A stretch of DNA of 56,804 nucleotides, taken from assembly GCA_004292595.1 (NCBI GenBank), contig RDXM01000091.1:1-56804 (forward strand). Direction: 5' to 3'. The number at the start of each line of letters is the position of its first letter. Position 1 is the first letter of the stretch. Below, piece by piece: positions 1 to 8,267 of this stretch. Below the pieces are notes generated by a model. That model was not told where the DNA came from and searched no databases. It was given only the letters and a program-made list of their open reading frames with translations. Position numbers and translations under genes: made by a program. This DNA comes from Candidatus Kapaibacterium sp. (GTDB lineage: Bacteria > Bacteroidota > Ignavibacteria > Kapaibacteriales > UBA4661).

Positions 1-94
1 CCAAACAGGGAAACAGTATCACCAAAGCACAGCGAATGGTAGCGAACAAAATTGACATACTGTTCGACTATTGTTCCAGTGCTTAGGATGCAAC

Positions 95-119
95 AGCCCC
101 ACGCCTAAAGGCGGGGGCT
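95..119 (+). terminator. GC-rich hairpin, possible terminator of an upstream gene
   Basis: Arms AGCCCC-CGCC and GGCG-GGGGCT pair around a TAAA loop with one bulged A. It is followed only by a weak T run, so it may be a terminator for a gene left of the window or just a structured element. Confidence 0.4.
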
Positions 120-236
120 TCTTGGTTCAACGTCGCCCCTCGTGGTGGCAGACTCCCCAAGCGTTTGTTCGGGCAATTCCTGCCCTACATTATTCAACAT
201 TTTTTTTAGCCCAAAGGCTTTTAAGTTCTTATTTAA

Positions 237-256
237 CAAGGGGTCTTGACCCCTTG
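237..256. repeat. Short perfect palindrome
   Basis: CAAGGGGTC and GACCCCTTG form perfect 9-bp arms around a TT loop. It lies in the non-coding leader of the amylase gene, followed by GCCAAGGC and a T6 run at about 265, so it could act as a terminator or attenuator. No relation to the other repeats of the window was seen. Confidence 0.4.
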
Positions 257-462
257 CCAAGGCTTTTTTCGTAAGTCCTAAGAAAGATGCACGATAGAAC
301 TCTTTTTGTTCAAGAGCAGATAGTCCGACAGTACAGTTTTTCTCGGAAAAGCCAAGTAATAATTTGCGTAGTTGAATGCCTGTCTTTATCTTGCTTTTGA
401 GCGTTTTTACCGTATTTTTTTCTCTTTTGCAAATTCTTTCTTTGTTCTTTTTTCTTTTTTTT

Positions 463-2397
463 ATGACTACCTTTCGTCCTTCTCGTTTCCTTGCTTGTGC
501 GCAGGGGTTCTGCTTTTCGGTATTTTTGTCCTTGATGTTTGCTCTCGGCATTACCTCTTCTGCTTTTGGGCAAGGAAATACAACGCTACAAGCTGTTCAA
601 CGCATTGACCCGCCAAACTGGTGGATTGGTATGAAACTCCCCACCGTGGAATTGCTGGTCTATGGCAAAAATGTTGGCGAGACAGAAATTAAACTTATGC
701 CCTACAAAGGAGTCAAAGTAGAGAAGATTGAAAAGGCGAAAAATCCAAACTATGTCTATCTCACACTTTCTATTGCGCCAAACACAAAGCCTGGCGCGGT
801 GATGTTCTCCTTCCAAAACAAGGGCGCAAGCACGATTCGTAGCTACGAACTTCTTGCCCGCACCCAAAAAGCTCCGCAAGGCTTCAGTGCGAAAGACGCA
901 ATTTATATGCTCATGCCCGACCGCTTTTCCAACGGCGACCCCAGCAATGATGTGGTTTCAGGCTTTCCCGACATCATGCACCGCGACTCCCTGAATGCGC
1001 GTCATGGTGGGGATGTGCAAGGAATTATCAACCGTTTGGACTACATCAAAGACTTAGGCATGACCGCCATTTGGAATACGCCGCTCATTGAAAATAATAT
1101 GCAAAAGTATTCGTATCACGGCTACGCTTTCACCGATTTTTACGCGATTGACCGCCGCTTTGGTACGAATGCCGATTACAAACGCTTCGTGGATTCATGC
1201 CATGCCAAGGGCTTAAAAGCGATTATGGATGTGGTGCTGAATCACTTGGGCGACCAAAATTATCTCGCGCTCGACCCGCCCGCCGAGTCGTGGTTGAACG
1301 ATATTTCTCTGCTCAAAAGTGCTGACCGCAAAAAAGATATTCAAAAGCCCAACTACCGCACCACAACTCACTCCGACCCCTATTCTTCCGACTACGACAA
1401 GCGTGCAACAACCGAGCGATGGTTCGATTGGATGATGCCCGACTTCGACGGACGCGATGCGCATTGTGCCACGTACCTCATTCAAAACATGAAGTGGTGG
1501 GTGGAATACTCTGGCGTGGACGGCTTGCGGATTGACACCTACCCCTATCCAAACAAAGCCTTTGCCGCAGCATGGACAAAAGCAATCGCCGAAGAATACC
1601 CCACACTTGGCATGGTTGGCGAGGTCTGGGTGAGCGAGAGCGTTGCCGTGAGCGCGTACTGGCAAGCAAATGCGCGGAACGCCGACGGTTTTAACTCGAA
1701 TCTACCCGCTATTACGGACTTCCCGATGAATAACGCGCTCGGCTCGGCATTCAACGAAAAAGATGACTGGGGAACGGGCTTGATACGGCTCTACAACACG
1801 CTTGCACAAGATTTTCTCTATCCGAATGCAAACAAAAATGTCATTTTCCTTGACAATCACGACGTTTCGCGCTATTTCTCGGCAGTGCAGGAAGATGTGA
1901 AAAAACACAAAATGGCACTCACATTTTTGCTCACCACACGCGGAACACCGCAGATTTATTACGGTACAGAGATAGCAATGGCGGGCTGGAAAGAGCAAGA
2001 CCCCTTTGTGCGCAGAGATTTCCCAGGCGGCTGGAAAGAAGATTCCGCCAATGCTTTCACCGAAAAAGGACGCACTGCGCTTCAGAATGAGGTGTTTACT
2101 CACACAAAAACACTCGCAAACTGGCGTAAAACCAAGTCGTGCATCCATAGCGGCAAGCTCACGCACTTTGTTCCTTTCGACGGCACCTACACGTATTTCC
2201 GCCACAACGACAGCGAAAGCGTCATGGTGATTTTGAACAACAACGACAGCGAAAAAACAATCCCTACTGACCGTTTCAGCGAGCGTTTGCGCGGCTTTAC
2301 GTCGGCAAAGAATGTGCTGACGGGCGCGGGCGTTTCCGACCTTTCACGTATTACGATTCCTGCAAAAAGCGCACTCGTGCTGGATTTGCAGAAATAG
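463..2397 (+). CDS. Exported GH13 alpha-amylase / cyclomaltodextrinase-like glycosidase
   Basis: Hydrolyses alpha-1,4 glucans or cyclodextrins, probably in the periplasm or at the cell surface. From the ATG at 463 the protein is 644 aa. It opens with a signal peptide ending near SSAFG-Q, then a cyclomaltodextrinase-type N-terminal beta domain (rough residues 45-135, with the WWIGM motif), the (beta/alpha)8 barrel and a C-terminal beta domain ending in SALVLDLQK. The GH13 catalytic triad is visible: nucleophile D358 in GLRIDTYP, acid/base E387 in GEVWV and D464 in FLDNHDVSR. A start at 376 is also open but would add 29 hydrophobic residues encoded by a T-rich tract, so 463 is preferred. It resembles SusA/neopullulanase-type enzymes. 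No SusC/D pair lies next to it, so no polysaccharide utilisation locus is evident. Exact substrate cannot be decided. Confidence 0.9.
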   Translation: MTTFRPSRFLACAQGFCFSVFLSLMFALGITSSAFGQGNTTLQAVQRIDPPNWWIGMKLPTVELLVYGKNVGETEIKLMPYKGVKVEKIEKAKNPNYVYLTLSIAPNTKPGAVMFSFQNKGASTIRSYELLARTQKAPQGFSAKDAIYMLMPDRFSNGDPSNDVVSGFPDIMHRDSLNARHGGDVQGIINRLDYIKDLGMTAIWNTPLIENNMQKYSYHGYAFTDFYAIDRRFGTNADYKRFVDSCHAKGLKAIMDVVLNHLGDQNYLALDPPAESWLNDISLLKSADRKKDIQKPNYRTTTHSDPYSSDYDKRATTERWFDWMMPDFDGRDAHCATYLIQNMKWWVEYSGVDGLRIDTYPYPNKAFAAAWTKAIAEEYPTLGMVGEVWVSESVAVSAYWQANARNADGFNSNLPAITDFPMNNALGSAFNEKDDWGTGLIRLYNTLAQDFLYPNANKNVIFLDNHDVSRYFSAVQEDVKKHKMALTFLLTTRGTPQIYYGTEIAMAGWKEQDPFVRRDFPGGWKEDSANAFTEKGRTALQNEVFTHTKTLANWRKTKSCIHSGKLTHFVPFDGTYTYFRHNDSESVMVILNNNDSEKTIPTDRFSERLRGFTSAKNVLTGAGVSDLSRITIPAKSALVLDLQK

Positions 2398-2450
2398 GCA
2401 TTTGCAGATTAAGATTTGAGAGGCGAGAAATAGCTTCAATACTGGCTTCA

Positions 2451-2526
2451 GTGGCACAGACATTCTTGTCTGTGTTCGTCGCCTAGAACCCTCACCAATA
2501 CTCACAGACAAGAATGTCTGTGCCAC
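2451..2526 (+). repeat. Module A palindromic element, copy 1
   Basis: A 76-bp element with long inverted arms beginning GTGGCACAGACATTCTTGTC and ending in its reverse complement, around a partly conserved ~28-bp spacer. Copies of identical length occur at 11944 (inverted), 20756 and 56742. This copy fills the gap between the amylase and TPR genes and ends 16 bp before the next start codon, so it may also terminate transcription. Confidence 0.9.
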
Positions 2527-2542
2527 TTATTATTTTTTTTGT

Positions 2543-3751
2543 ATGGTATTGAGCGAAATAACATTAGGCACTTCTGCCCGCGCCACAGGACGCATATTTA
2601 TTGGTCTTGTGGTCTTGCTCGTGCAATGGAGCTTTTTCGCACCCGCGCCCGCCGAAGCCCAGTGGGCGCTCATGCGCACCGATGCCGACCAAGCCGTGCG
2701 CATTGGCATTCGTCATATTTACAACCTAGAATTTGACAGCGCGACAGCGGAATTTCAAAAAGTAACGACCGCATATCCGCAGCATCCCGTTGGCTATTTT
2801 CTGGATGCAATGGTGGATTGGTGGGCAATCTACACCAACCAACGCGACAAAAGCCTTGATGAACGCTATCTGCACAAAATAGACCGCATCATTACGCTCT
2901 GCGACAGCATTTTGGGAAATAATCCCAATGACATCGTTGGGCTGTTTTTCAAGGGCGGAATTATCGGCTTTCGCGGGCGGTACTACGTTACGCGGGACAA
3001 CTGGCTGAAGGCTGCTCTCGACGGCAAAACGGCATTCGATATTGTCCAGCGCTGCCAGCAGCTTGCGCCCGGCAACCGAGATGTGATGCTGGGTACAGGC
3101 TTGTATCATTATTTTGTCGAAGCACTTCCAGAACGCTATCCCGCCGCAAAGCCCTTCGTGGCGATGCTCCCGCAAGGCGATAAGCAAATGGGGCTTGCCG
3201 AGCTGCGTTTGGCTTCGCAACAGGCGCGGTATGCGGCGACGGAGGCAAAAGTAGTGCTGTTGCAGGTGTATTTTGGTTTGGAAAAAAATTATGGCGAGGC
3301 ATTAAACGTCGCGCAGGACTTGCACACGAATTATCCCCGCAACCCAGTCTTTAAGGCGTATCTGGCGCGGAGCTACACCTATTTGGGGAACTACGAAAAG
3401 ATGGAGGAAATCTGGCGCGATGTGCTGACAAACTGCATGGATAAACGGCGCGGCTACGATAACATCATTGCCCGCGAAGCAATGTACTACATCGGCTATT
3501 CCCTGAAACAACGCGGCAAGTACGACCTCGCGCTTCAATACTTTTACAAATGCGATGAGTTCTGCCGCAAACTCGACCCCAAGCCCTCAAGCTGGATGTG
3601 CTTGTTGAATAATCACATCGGGAACATATACGACGCGCAAGGCAAACGGGACCTTGCGTTGAAGCAATATCAAAAAGTGCTGTCATGGGACGATGTTTTT
3701 GAAACGCATCGCTACGCACGTCAGTTTATGCAGCGTCCATATGGGCAGTAA
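2543..3751 (+). CDS. Exported tetratricopeptide-repeat protein
   Basis: A 402-aa protein with an N-terminal hydrophobic segment and a likely signal peptide cleavage near PAPAEAQ. The rest is alpha-helical with degenerate TPR-like repeats, clearest at the C-terminal third (pairs of helices around YLGNYEKMEEIW, RGKYDLALQYFYKCDEF and QGKRDLALKQYQKVL). Such proteins usually act as periplasmic scaffolds for protein interactions. The start ATG lies just after module A, so its promoter must be inside or before that palindrome, or it is read through from the amylase. No enzymatic motif is visible and the partner is unknown. Three AT-rich copies of a TGCAGTAA motif follow the gene end (about 3735-3785). 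Confidence 0.75.
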   Translation: MVLSEITLGTSARATGRIFIGLVVLLVQWSFFAPAPAEAQWALMRTDADQAVRIGIRHIYNLEFDSATAEFQKVTTAYPQHPVGYFLDAMVDWWAIYTNQRDKSLDERYLHKIDRIITLCDSILGNNPNDIVGLFFKGGIIGFRGRYYVTRDNWLKAALDGKTAFDIVQRCQQLAPGNRDVMLGTGLYHYFVEALPERYPAAKPFVAMLPQGDKQMGLAELRLASQQARYAATEAKVVLLQVYFGLEKNYGEALNVAQDLHTNYPRNPVFKAYLARSYTYLGNYEKMEEIWRDVLTNCMDKRRGYDNIIAREAMYYIGYSLKQRGKYDLALQYFYKCDEFCRKLDPKPSSWMCLLNNHIGNIYDAQGKRDLALKQYQKVLSWDDVFETHRYARQFMQRPYGQ

Positions 3752-3806
3752 GATATTATGCAGTAAAATGATATGCAGTAAAAGAATAGCACCTGCTTTC
3801 AAACTA

Positions 3807-5471
3807 TCAGTTTTTCTGCCCGCGTTCAAAGACAACGCGCCCGCCAGAAAGCGTTTGCAGAACATTAACTGAGCGCAGTTTATTGGCAGGAAGCGTCATA
3901 ATATCACCGTCCAATATCACCATATCGGCAAGTTTACCAACCTCTAAGCTGCCTTTCACATTCTCTTCAAAACCTGCGATTGCCGCATAAATCGTCATCC
4001 CGCGCAGAGCTGTTTCGCGTGAAAGAGCTTGGTCGGATTGGAAGCCGCCATCGGGCTTGTTTGCTGCATCTTGCCGTGCAACGGCAGCATGAAAACCGTA
4101 CAACGGGTTAATGTCTTCAACGGGAAAATCACTGCCAAGCGCGATAATTCCTCGCTGTTCGTATAATTCCTTAAAAGCGTAGGCAGTTTTTACGCGCTCT
4201 TTGCCCAAGCGTTCTTCTGCCCATGGCATATCGCTGGTGCAGTGCGTCGGCTGCACCGAAGGAATGATGCCGTATTCACGGAATTTGCTCATATCTTTTT
4301 TGCTCACCACCTGCGCGTGTTCGATGCGCCACCGCTTGGTTTTGCCGTAAATATCAAGGTATTTCCCGTACACATCAAGAATGAAGCGGTTTGTCGAATC
4401 GCCAATGCAATGCGTATTTATCTGAAACGGCGTTTTGCTGATACGCGCCGCGAACTGCTCCATCCACGCAGAATCAATCGTGAGAAAGCCGCGTGTTGTG
4501 GGCTTGTCGCTGTACGGAGCAAGCAAACACGCGCCCCGCGAGCCAAGTGCGCCATCTGCCATCACCTTGAATGAGCGCACGGTGAGATACTCCGTTTGAT
4601 AAATTCCTGCCTTCAAATACCGCTCTACATTTTCGTCGGTTGGCGTGAGCATCGCATAGACTCTCATGTTCAGGCGTTTTTCCGCGTAGAGTTTTTTGTA
4701 GGTTTCGCAGAGTTCGTGCGAAATTCCTGCTTCGGCAACGCTCGTCAGCCCGACAGCAAAACAACGCTTTTCTGCGGTGAGAATAGCCGATTCCACTTCT
4801 TGCTGCGTTGGCGAGTTAATACGCAAATACACTTTGTCCATTGCATTATCCAGCACAATTCCCGTCAGTTTTCCTTGCACTTTTTCCACCAAGCCGCCTT
4901 CCACGCGGGTTTCCTCCGTGATGCCCGCAAGCGCGAGTGCTTTGGAATTTGCCACGAGTGCGTGTCCGTCAATCCGCGTCAGGCAGACGGGAACATTGGG
5001 AAACAAGGAATCAAGCGGTTCTTTGGTGGGGAAAGATTTACTTGCCCAATCGTTTTGGTCCCAGCCACGCCCCAAAATCCATTGCCCATTCGGATTTGCT
5101 TTGCGATATGCCACAAGCCGCTCCAATACTTGCTTGTAGGAGGTTGTTCCTTGCAAATCTGCGTATTGCAGCATTTGTCCGTAGCTGTGCAAGTGCGCAT
5201 GAGCATCGTAAAAACCCGGATACACACATTTTCCTTTTGCATCCAGTGTTTTTGCGGCTTTCCAGCTTTTTGTGATGTCGCGGGTTGTCCCCAAGGCTGC
5301 AATTCGCCCGCCTTTGATTGCGACGGCTTCCTGCACAGAAAAACGCCCATCAACCGTGTAAATACGGGCGTTGATGAGAAGAACGTCTGCGCTGTCTTGG
5401 GCGGAAATGCTTGAGGCGAGAAAAAAGAGGGCAAGAGAAAGAATAAGTCTGTGAAGCATGGTTGAGAGCAT
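3807..5471 (-). CDS. Exported amidohydrolase (YtcJ-like, amidohydrolase 3 family)
   Basis: A 554-aa metal-dependent hydrolase of the amidohydrolase superfamily. A signal peptide (LILSLALFFLASSISAQ) places it outside the cytoplasm. The family's N-terminal beta-sandwich is followed by the metal-binding H-A-H motif in FYDAHAHLHSYGQ, a RIDGHALV segment typical of YtcJ-like enzymes, later histidines in INTHCIGD and RIEHAQ, and the terminal Asp region in ALGSDFPVEDINP. The C-terminus returns to the sandwich (GKLADMVILDGD). An alternative ATG at 5459 would shorten the signal peptide by four residues. Substrates of this family are mostly unknown N-acyl or amide compounds. The gene is on the minus strand, convergent with the TPR gene, and 54 bp upstream of its start is the end of the next minus-strand gene. 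Confidence 0.88.
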   Translation of the reverse strand: MLSTMLHRLILSLALFFLASSISAQDSADVLLINARIYTVDGRFSVQEAVAIKGGRIAALGTTRDITKSWKAAKTLDAKGKCVYPGFYDAHAHLHSYGQMLQYADLQGTTSYKQVLERLVAYRKANPNGQWILGRGWDQNDWASKSFPTKEPLDSLFPNVPVCLTRIDGHALVANSKALALAGITEETRVEGGLVEKVQGKLTGIVLDNAMDKVYLRINSPTQQEVESAILTAEKRCFAVGLTSVAEAGISHELCETYKKLYAEKRLNMRVYAMLTPTDENVERYLKAGIYQTEYLTVRSFKVMADGALGSRGACLLAPYSDKPTTRGFLTIDSAWMEQFAARISKTPFQINTHCIGDSTNRFILDVYGKYLDIYGKTKRWRIEHAQVVSKKDMSKFREYGIIPSVQPTHCTSDMPWAEERLGKERVKTAYAFKELYEQRGIIALGSDFPVEDINPLYGFHAAVARQDAANKPDGGFQSDQALSRETALRGMTIYAAIAGFEENVKGSLEVGKLADMVILDGDIMTLPANKLRSVNVLQTLSGGRVVFERGQKN

Positions 5472-5525
5472 GATTATATGCGGTGTTGGTGGTAAAAAGT
5501 GCGGTGAACGAGCATTCTGCCACTG

Positions 5526-6665
5526 CTAAAACGTCCAGACGGCTTCTTCGCCGTCGAGCATGAGCGTAGAGTTTTCGCCAAAGGTGGTGATGTGGTGCGG
5601 CACGTGGTGGTGAAGTTTCATACGCAGTTCGATAATGCCCTGACGCGATGCCGTTGCACGAACAATACGCAGATGAAACGGCTCATGGTTGCTGGTGTGC
5701 AAGGTGGCTTTTATCTCGCGTTTGCCTTCCTTCACCGTGTACGCGCTTGCCTTCAGAAGCCGCACCAAACCATGCGCTTCGATGGAATCCAGTGCAACGC
5801 ACACAGACGTAATATTTTGCAAGAGTTTCGCTGGCGCGTAGTCGCGTACAAGATGCTGCCGCCGTGTGATGCCGTCTTCTACGGGCGGGCAGTTCGGGTT
5901 TGCGGCGCGTTGGTAGGCAGGGTGATATTCCACAACATGAGCTTTGAAGCGGCGTTCAGCTTGCCCAAGATAGCGCGTTGTGGTGATGTACTGCCACGGG
6001 CTTGTAGGCAGCGTATTAGCTTGTTCTGGCGATTGCACTTTCGTTGCAGCAAGCCCGACGCGGCGTGGACACAGGACGCTCGCCGTGCTGGAAGTATAGG
6101 CACTGTCTGTGCTTTGGAGCGCGTGCAAGAGTGCCGCCGAGCCGCCTTCTTGCTCAATGCCAAAGACAAGATGACTACGCTCGGGAAATATCTGCGAAAA
6201 TGGCTTCGGCTCTGGAGGTGCGACTGTCTGCACAGCCCGTGAATCCTTGGTGTTTGGCGGTATTGGTAGCGCGTACATAGCATCGCGGTTGTGGAGTTGC
6301 GCGTAGGTGTCCTGCCCAAATACCTTGAAGGAAAGCCATTCAAAGGCTTGCGGCGCAACCTGAGGCGTGGTGCGCTCTTCGGCGGTGGCGAAGGTTTTGG
6401 CAGGATGCGCACCAAATTCTGTGCGCCAAAAGTCGGACTGCTTCACGGCGTTGTAGGTGGCGGAATCGAGCATAATTTCGACGTGATGCAACAACAGTGG
6501 CGGCACGGGCGCGTTTTTGGGCGCGAGAAGAGTAACGGCGTAGACTTGCTCGGCAAGGGTCGTATTTGCTGGCTTGTCGGGCATTTGAGCAACTGCGGGA
6601 TAACAGTATAAAAACGCAAGAAGCAGCATATGAACGACTGCAAAGCGAGAAAAAATTGTGGTCAT
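5526..6665 (-). CDS. Exported protein, DUF5829-like
   Basis: A 379-aa secreted protein with a signal peptide (LLLAFLYCYPAVAQ). An AGGAG ribosome binding site sits 6 nt before the ATG. The region around HHVEIMLDSATYNAVKQSDF matches what is remembered of DUF5829 proteins, which begin with a vicinal-oxygen-chelate-like 'LNHVxVVLDSATY' strand; further similarity is KVFGQDTYAQL and a central FGIEQEGG segment. The function of that family is unknown. It lies 50 bp downstream of the CHASE2 gene on the same strand, so the two may be cotranscribed. The family assignment is tentative because it rests on motif memory only. Confidence 0.7.
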   Translation of the reverse strand: MTTIFSRFAVVHMLLLAFLYCYPAVAQMPDKPANTTLAEQVYAVTLLAPKNAPVPPLLLHHVEIMLDSATYNAVKQSDFWRTEFGAHPAKTFATAEERTTPQVAPQAFEWLSFKVFGQDTYAQLHNRDAMYALPIPPNTKDSRAVQTVAPPEPKPFSQIFPERSHLVFGIEQEGGSAALLHALQSTDSAYTSSTASVLCPRRVGLAATKVQSPEQANTLPTSPWQYITTTRYLGQAERRFKAHVVEYHPAYQRAANPNCPPVEDGITRRQHLVRDYAPAKLLQNITSVCVALDSIEAHGLVRLLKASAYTVKEGKREIKATLHTSNHEPFHLRIVRATASRQGIIELRMKLHHHVPHHITTFGENSTLMLDGEEAVWTF

Positions 6666-6715
6666 ATGCTGCTCCTTAGGTAGAAAAATTTTGGGAATGA
6701 GCGTTCGGTAAAAAA

Positions 6716-8029
6716 CTATCGTGTTGTTTCTCGAATCCGCTCAATGAGCCGTTTTATTGAACTTTCGTGAATTTCCAATACGTCGGAGGCAAGCAGCACG
6801 ACGGCAAGCATCAAACCCGTTTGGAAGCTGTAATTGATGAGATAAAAAGAGTACATCGCGCCGAGCGTAATCATGCCAGATTGAATTAACTGGATAAGTT
6901 TCATCTCGCCGCCAGCGAAGCTGGGAAAACGAGCAGTTATCCAGTGGAAGAGTGCCATGTTGAAATAACAAATGATAACGGCAATCGCAAATTCCATCCA
7001 TTCTGGCATTTTCTCAATCATTTGGTCGTGAATGAGCATGGAAATCGTATTTGCTTGAATCACGCCCGTGTACATATCGGGCGCACTTTTGCCGATAAAC
7101 ACCTTCGCGGCTGGCGTGTAGAGTTTTCCACGAATGTCGTTAGGATTGTCGAAGGGCTGCCCCATGTAGGTAAGAATCACGATTTTATCACGCACAAGGC
7201 TTCCATACATCGAAACAGCAGAATCTATCGGCATTCCAGGCTCAATGTCAAGCATCACAAATTTATTGTAATTGCCCTTGAAATTGATAATCTCCGTTTC
7301 ATTTTCTCGTTCCTTTACTCGTTTTGCAATACCTGGCTTATACCGCTCGGCAACTTCTAAAGCGAAAGAGTTAAGCGTAGTATCTTTGTACGGAACAGTA
7401 AGCTCTACAAGGCGAATCGTTTGAAGGGAGCGGTTTTCCTCGTCGGGAATGAAGGCATCGTGTCCGAAGGAAACATTCGGCAAACGGAATTTTTCATGCG
7501 GCATCCGAAGTTCGGTGTATTGCGGTTTGGAAGTGTCTTTCACAAAGCCGCTTATTTTCGAGGTGAGAACTACATTTTTTGTTGAGGATAATGCCTCCAT
7601 AAGTGGTAAATCCATATCCGCCTCCTTTTCCGAAGCAAACAGCACATCCACCGCTACCACTTTCGGCTGCATTGCCGATAAAACCTTTATTTGATATGCA
7701 ATTTCTGCACGATTCCGCCCAATGTTCACGAGCGCAATGTCTTGATCCACAGGAAAGTCTTCGCTGTGTGAGCCAAACTCCACATCCTTGAACTCAAAAT
7801 CACTCAGCGCATACTTGATAGGGTCAAAAATTTCAATATTTCCAGGCGAAAAGACAATCAGCGCAATCAATCCAAAAATGGAAAGCGTTGAAAAGAAGTT
7901 TTGTGAATTGAACACGTAATCCCGCAGAAAGCCGCGCCGGGGCTTGGGCGGCGGCGGTACGTGAATACGACGAACCGTTTTAGCAACTTCGCGCATTGCC
8001 TCGCGGCGCATTTTCCATGTTAAAGCCAT
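6716..8029 (-). CDS. CHASE2-domain membrane protein without an output domain
   Basis: A 437-aa inner-membrane protein. The ATG at 8029 is chosen because GAGGGAG lies 9 nt upstream; an upstream TTG at 8047 lacks this. After a basic, proline-containing cytoplasmic N-terminus and one membrane segment (FSTLSIFGLIALIVF) comes an extracytoplasmic CHASE2-type sensor domain (rough residues 75-335: VNIGRNRAEIAYQI, KVVAVDVLF, FGHDAFIPDEENRSLQ, FIGKSAPDMYTGVIQANTI). Three membrane segments then follow and the protein ends in a short basic helix. CHASE2 proteins normally carry a kinase, cyclase or GGDEF output; here there is none, so signalling must go through a partner. The likely operon partner is the DUF5829-like gene 50 bp downstream. 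Confidence 0.82.
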   Translation of the reverse strand: MALTWKMRREAMREVAKTVRRIHVPPPPKPRRGFLRDYVFNSQNFFSTLSIFGLIALIVFSPGNIEIFDPIKYALSDFEFKDVEFGSHSEDFPVDQDIALVNIGRNRAEIAYQIKVLSAMQPKVVAVDVLFASEKEADMDLPLMEALSSTKNVVLTSKISGFVKDTSKPQYTELRMPHEKFRLPNVSFGHDAFIPDEENRSLQTIRLVELTVPYKDTTLNSFALEVAERYKPGIAKRVKERENETEIINFKGNYNKFVMLDIEPGMPIDSAVSMYGSLVRDKIVILTYMGQPFDNPNDIRGKLYTPAAKVFIGKSAPDMYTGVIQANTISMLIHDQMIEKMPEWMEFAIAVIICYFNMALFHWITARFPSFAGGEMKLIQLIQSGMITLGAMYSFYLINYSFQTGLMLAVVLLASDVLEIHESSIKRLIERIRETTR

Positions 8030-8084
8030 ACAATTTTTCTCCCTCAAGTGGACATGATTAGATTTGGCGTGAGAGCTTTTTTAC

Positions 8085-8266
8085 TGGTCAGGTCATCATT
8101 TTTTTTGGACGCAGATGAAGATGATTGAATGGATAAAGATGATTGAACGTGCAGAAAACATCAACAACAGATGAAGTTTGCATTCATCTTGATTTTCATC
8201 AATATCATCTTTATCAATCCAATCATCTTCATCTGCGTCCTACTCTTCATTGCTGAGACCTGACCA
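8085..8266. repeat. 182-bp long imperfect inverted repeat (MITE-like)
   Basis: Outer arms TGGTCAGGTC (8085-8094) and GACCTGACCA (8257-8266) are perfect. Inner 20-bp arms are also perfect (8107-8126 with 8221-8240, beginning GGACGCAGATGAAGATGATT), and a third block around GATAAAGATGAT pairs further in. The whole spacer between pyk and the CHASE2 gene can fold into one long hairpin. The right end touches the pyk stop codon. It could be a mobile palindromic element or a large processing/termination structure between two same-strand genes. Confidence 0.75.
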
Positions 8267-8267
8267 A

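Larger units (their letters stand above)
1..462. other. Leader region before the amylase; no gene seen
   Basis: No convincing coding sequence. The stretch holds two hairpins (95-119 and 237-256), and its last 80 bases are a very T-rich, pyrimidine-biased tract running directly into the amylase start. Reading frames that cross it, on either strand, have biased low-complexity composition and no recognisable family. Confidence 0.6.

Noticed and set aside
376-462. Upstream alternative start of the amylase
   Set aside because: Would add 29 hydrophobic residues encoded by a T-rich leader in front of an already normal signal peptide.
105-551. Basic minus-strand frame upstream of and overlapping the amylase start
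   Set aside because: Composition mirrors the T-rich tract, it crosses two hairpins, and it has no recognisable domain.
2400-2545. Target-site duplication around module A copy 1
   Set aside because: Only short, imperfect matches such as TCAATAC/GTATTGA were found in the flanks, not enough to claim an element border.
4596-5414. Long plus-strand frame opposite the amidohydrolase
   Set aside because: Antisense shadow; the minus strand carries a complete enzyme with signal peptide and metal motifs.
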